Assembly: GCA_025353085.1 (NCBI GenBank)
Contig: JANXRI010000350.1
Location: 1-6,098, forward strand
DNA from: Betaproteobacteria bacterium
GTDB taxonomy: Bacteria > Pseudomonadota > Gammaproteobacteria > Burkholderiales > SG8-41
Length of the DNA: 6,098 bases
Direction: 5' to 3'
A program made the translations under genes and the position numbers. The stretch's first letter is position 1; every line of letters begins with the position of its first letter. Under the pieces are notes generated by a model that was given only the letters and a program-made list of their open reading frames with translations, did no database searches and had not been told where the DNA came from. Of the stretch, positions 5,239 to 6,098 are shown in pieces.

Positions 5239-5736
5239 TTACTTAACAACAGGCGCCGGCTCGGCAGGCGGGCCCTGTAAATGCTGCGCGTATTGCGCAT
5301 GACAGGCAGAGCACGCCTTGTAGATATTGCCGCCCTCGTCAAACAGCGTCGCGGTATTTTTAGTTTGTGCAGCTTTGAGCGCCTGGCCCGCCGCTTCACT
5401 TAGTCGGCGCGCCGCCGCCATCCACGCTTTATCGTCGCGCGCGCGGTCGTCGATCATGAGCACATTGCCGGCTTCAATCAAGGTTGCCGCGGCGTCGCGC
5501 ACTTTGTTCCAATCGGCGTCCGTCTGCGGGGCGATTTCCTGCGTGCCCTTTTCGGTAATTACCGACTTGACCGAATCCCAAATAACGTCGGCGGCCGGAT
5601 CGATCACCCATTCCATCACTTGCTTTAACGCGAGCGTGGTCGTAAACGGCGAGGGCGGCGGCGGTGGTGGCGCGGGTTCGCAGCCAGCGAGCAGCACAAT
5701 CAGCCCTGGCGTCATAAATCGCCGAATTTTTTGCAT
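5239..5736 (-). CDS. Cytochrome c lipoprotein, class II-like (C-terminal CxxCH)
   Basis: This 165-residue protein begins with a lipoprotein signal (MQKIRR, hydrophobic core, lipobox LAGC with Cys19), followed by a proline-rich linker of six consecutive prolines, so the product is likely anchored to a membrane and faces the periplasm. The single haem motif CSACH is at 142-146 near the C-terminus. Helical sequence with VMEWVIDPAAD (40-50), LIEAGNVLM (86-94) and a Trp-Met-Ala-rich helix precedes it. It is a paralogue of the cytochrome at 518-922: Met41, Pro47, Ala48, Asp50, the AGxVL segment and the final CxxCH align. Met41 is a candidate axial ligand. GAGGGG (5745-5750) lies eight bases before the ATG. 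It is first in the minus-strand block and may pass electrons to or from the membrane proteins encoded downstream (inference). Confidence 0.87.
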   Translation of the reverse strand: MQKIRRFMTPGLIVLLAGCEPAPPPPPPSPFTTTLALKQVMEWVIDPAADVIWDSVKSVITEKGTQEIAPQTDADWNKVRDAAATLIEAGNVLMIDDRARDDKAWMAAARRLSEAAGQALKAAQTKNTATLFDEGGNIYKACSACHAQYAQHLQGPPAEPAPVVK

Positions 5737-5751
5737 GTTTGTTACCCCTCT

Positions 5752-5769
5752 GAGTGCGCGAGCGCGCTC
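5752..5769. other. Hairpin next to the cytochrome lipoprotein ribosome binding site
   Basis: GAGTGCGC (5752-5759) and GCGCGCTC (5762-5769) form an 8-bp stem with one mismatch and a GA loop. On the minus-strand transcript it ends one base before the GAGGGG ribosome binding site. It might influence translation, but no trigger is evident and a steep two-base loop may not form fully. Confidence 0.3.
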
Positions 5770-5785
5770 TACGCGTCAAGCCGGC

Positions 5786-5816
5786 ATCATACACAGCGTT
5801 GATTATTTTCGTCGAA
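5786..5816 (-). promoter_or_regulatory. Possible promoter for the minus-strand envelope gene block
   Basis: On the minus strand TATGAT (5791 to 5786) is a good -10, with TTCGAC (5816 to 5811) as a weak -35 at 19 bases. The implied leader before the ATG at 5736 is about 40 bases. It is the best candidate in the 229-base gap between the RdgC-like gene and the cytochrome gene. Confidence 0.33.
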
Positions 5817-5883
5817 CGCACTGATGTGCACTGGATGCCTTCACAACTATCGAGCTTTTCATAAATCATTCCATCGCTCGATT

Positions 5884-5912
5884 CCCTCACCCCCAGCCCC
5901 GGCGGGCGAGGG
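5884..5912. repeat. Small palindromic REP-like element
   Basis: CCCTC (5884-5888) pairs with GAGGG (5908-5912), and GCCC (5896-5899) with GGGC (5904-5907) around a CGGC loop, leaving an unpaired ACCCCCA on one side. The CCCTCACCCCCAGCCCC start is familiar from intergenic palindromes dispersed in many proteobacterial genomes. Only one copy is in the window, so repetition cannot be shown here. Confidence 0.45.
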
Positions 5913-5921
5913 AGCGTCGGG

Positions 5922-5945
5922 CAAAATGCGCTGTCGCTTATTTTG
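5922..5945 (-). terminator. Weak candidate terminator after the RdgC-like gene
   Basis: On the minus strand CAAAAT and ATTTTG flank a GCG/CGC stem with loop ACAG and a two-base bulge, about 20 bases after the stop. The stem is weak and the T run is part of it rather than following it, so termination here is doubtful. Confidence 0.22.
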
Positions 5946-5965
5946 GAAATATCAATAAGGTGCGT

Positions 5966-6098
5966 CTACGCTGTCTCGACTTTGTCGCCGCCAAGCAGCG
6001 CTGTGAGATCAGCCAGCAATTGGGACAGCTCGCCCGTCATCAGCGTGAAGTCGAGGTCGAACTGTTCGTCTTTGTTGTCGGCGTTGGAGTCGGTTTCT
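5966..6098 (-). CDS. rdgC: Recombination-associated protein RdgC-like, C-terminal fragment
   Basis: The minus-strand frame is open from the window edge to the TAG at 5966-5968, giving 43 C-terminal residues. The visible end is acidic and reads QFDLDFTLMTGELSQLL, then LTALLGGDKVETA. The D-x-DF-x-LMTGEL stretch followed by a leucine helix and GG near the end resembles the C-terminus of RdgC, a nucleoid-associated ring protein that binds double-stranded DNA and restrains RecA. A full gene would be about 300 residues, so most of it lies to the right of the window. It is the nearest gene upstream of the envelope block on the same strand, 229 bases away, with repeats and a possible promoter in between. 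Identification rests on a short tail only, so an unrelated protein with a similar acidic end is possible. Confidence 0.66.
   Translation of the reverse strand, partial: ETDSNADNKDEQFDLDFTLMTGELSQLLADLTALLGGDKVETA

Noticed and set aside
5327..5824. Plus-strand open frame of 165 codons opposite the cytochrome lipoprotein
   Set aside because: It is Ser- and Ala-rich and antisense to a gene with lipobox and CxxCH; such shadows are common in GC-rich DNA.

Overview
The window looks like chromosomal DNA from a GC-rich proteobacterium, most likely gamma- or betaproteobacterial. The main taxonomic hint is the end of an RdgC-like gene at the right edge, since RdgC is essentially limited to those classes. 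The exported and membrane families in the middle (DUF6152-like, DUF6644-like) fit an environmental gammaproteobacterium, but this is inference. Nothing suggests a phage, plasmid or insertion sequence. Genes are tightly packed and no gene-free stretch exceeds 300 bases.

Layout, left to right. (1) 1-321, minus: N-terminal part of a conserved protein of unknown function, running off the left edge. (2) 518-922, plus: small exported c-type cytochrome with a C-terminal CxxCH. (3) 946-1956, minus: a ClpX-like AAA+ unfoldase core that lacks the zinc-binding domain and the RKH loop. (4) 2072-2374, plus: YciI-family protein, divergent from the ClpX-like gene. (5) 2399-2431: a perfect hairpin with A/T flanks that serves both strands as a terminator. 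(6) 2450-5736: five minus-strand genes, in transcription order a cytochrome c lipoprotein, two tandem DUF6644-like four-helix membrane proteins, a secreted protein of an uncharacterised family, and a DUF6152-like exported protein. (7) 5966-6098, minus: the C-terminus of an RdgC-like protein.

The five-gene minus-strand block ends at the shared terminator. Every product is predicted to be exported or in the membrane, and one binds haem. It may be an uncharacterised envelope redox or sensing module. The cytochrome and the plus-strand cytochrome at 518-922 are paralogues. They share a Met-(5 residues)-Pro-Ala-x-Asp stretch in the first helix and CxxCH at the end, but one has an ordinary signal peptide and the other a lipobox.

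The intergenic DNA is unusual. Between the cytochrome lipoprotein and the first DUF6644-like gene lies a 165-bp array of GTGATT-core octamers whose right part is inverted around a small palindrome, so the transcript should fold into a long hairpin. Between the second DUF6644-like gene and the secreted-protein gene lies a 73-bp interspersed-repeat-like inverted repeat. A third, weaker palindromic element lies upstream of the cytochrome lipoprotein gene. The most interesting items are the stripped-down ClpX, the inverted octamer array and the envelope gene block.
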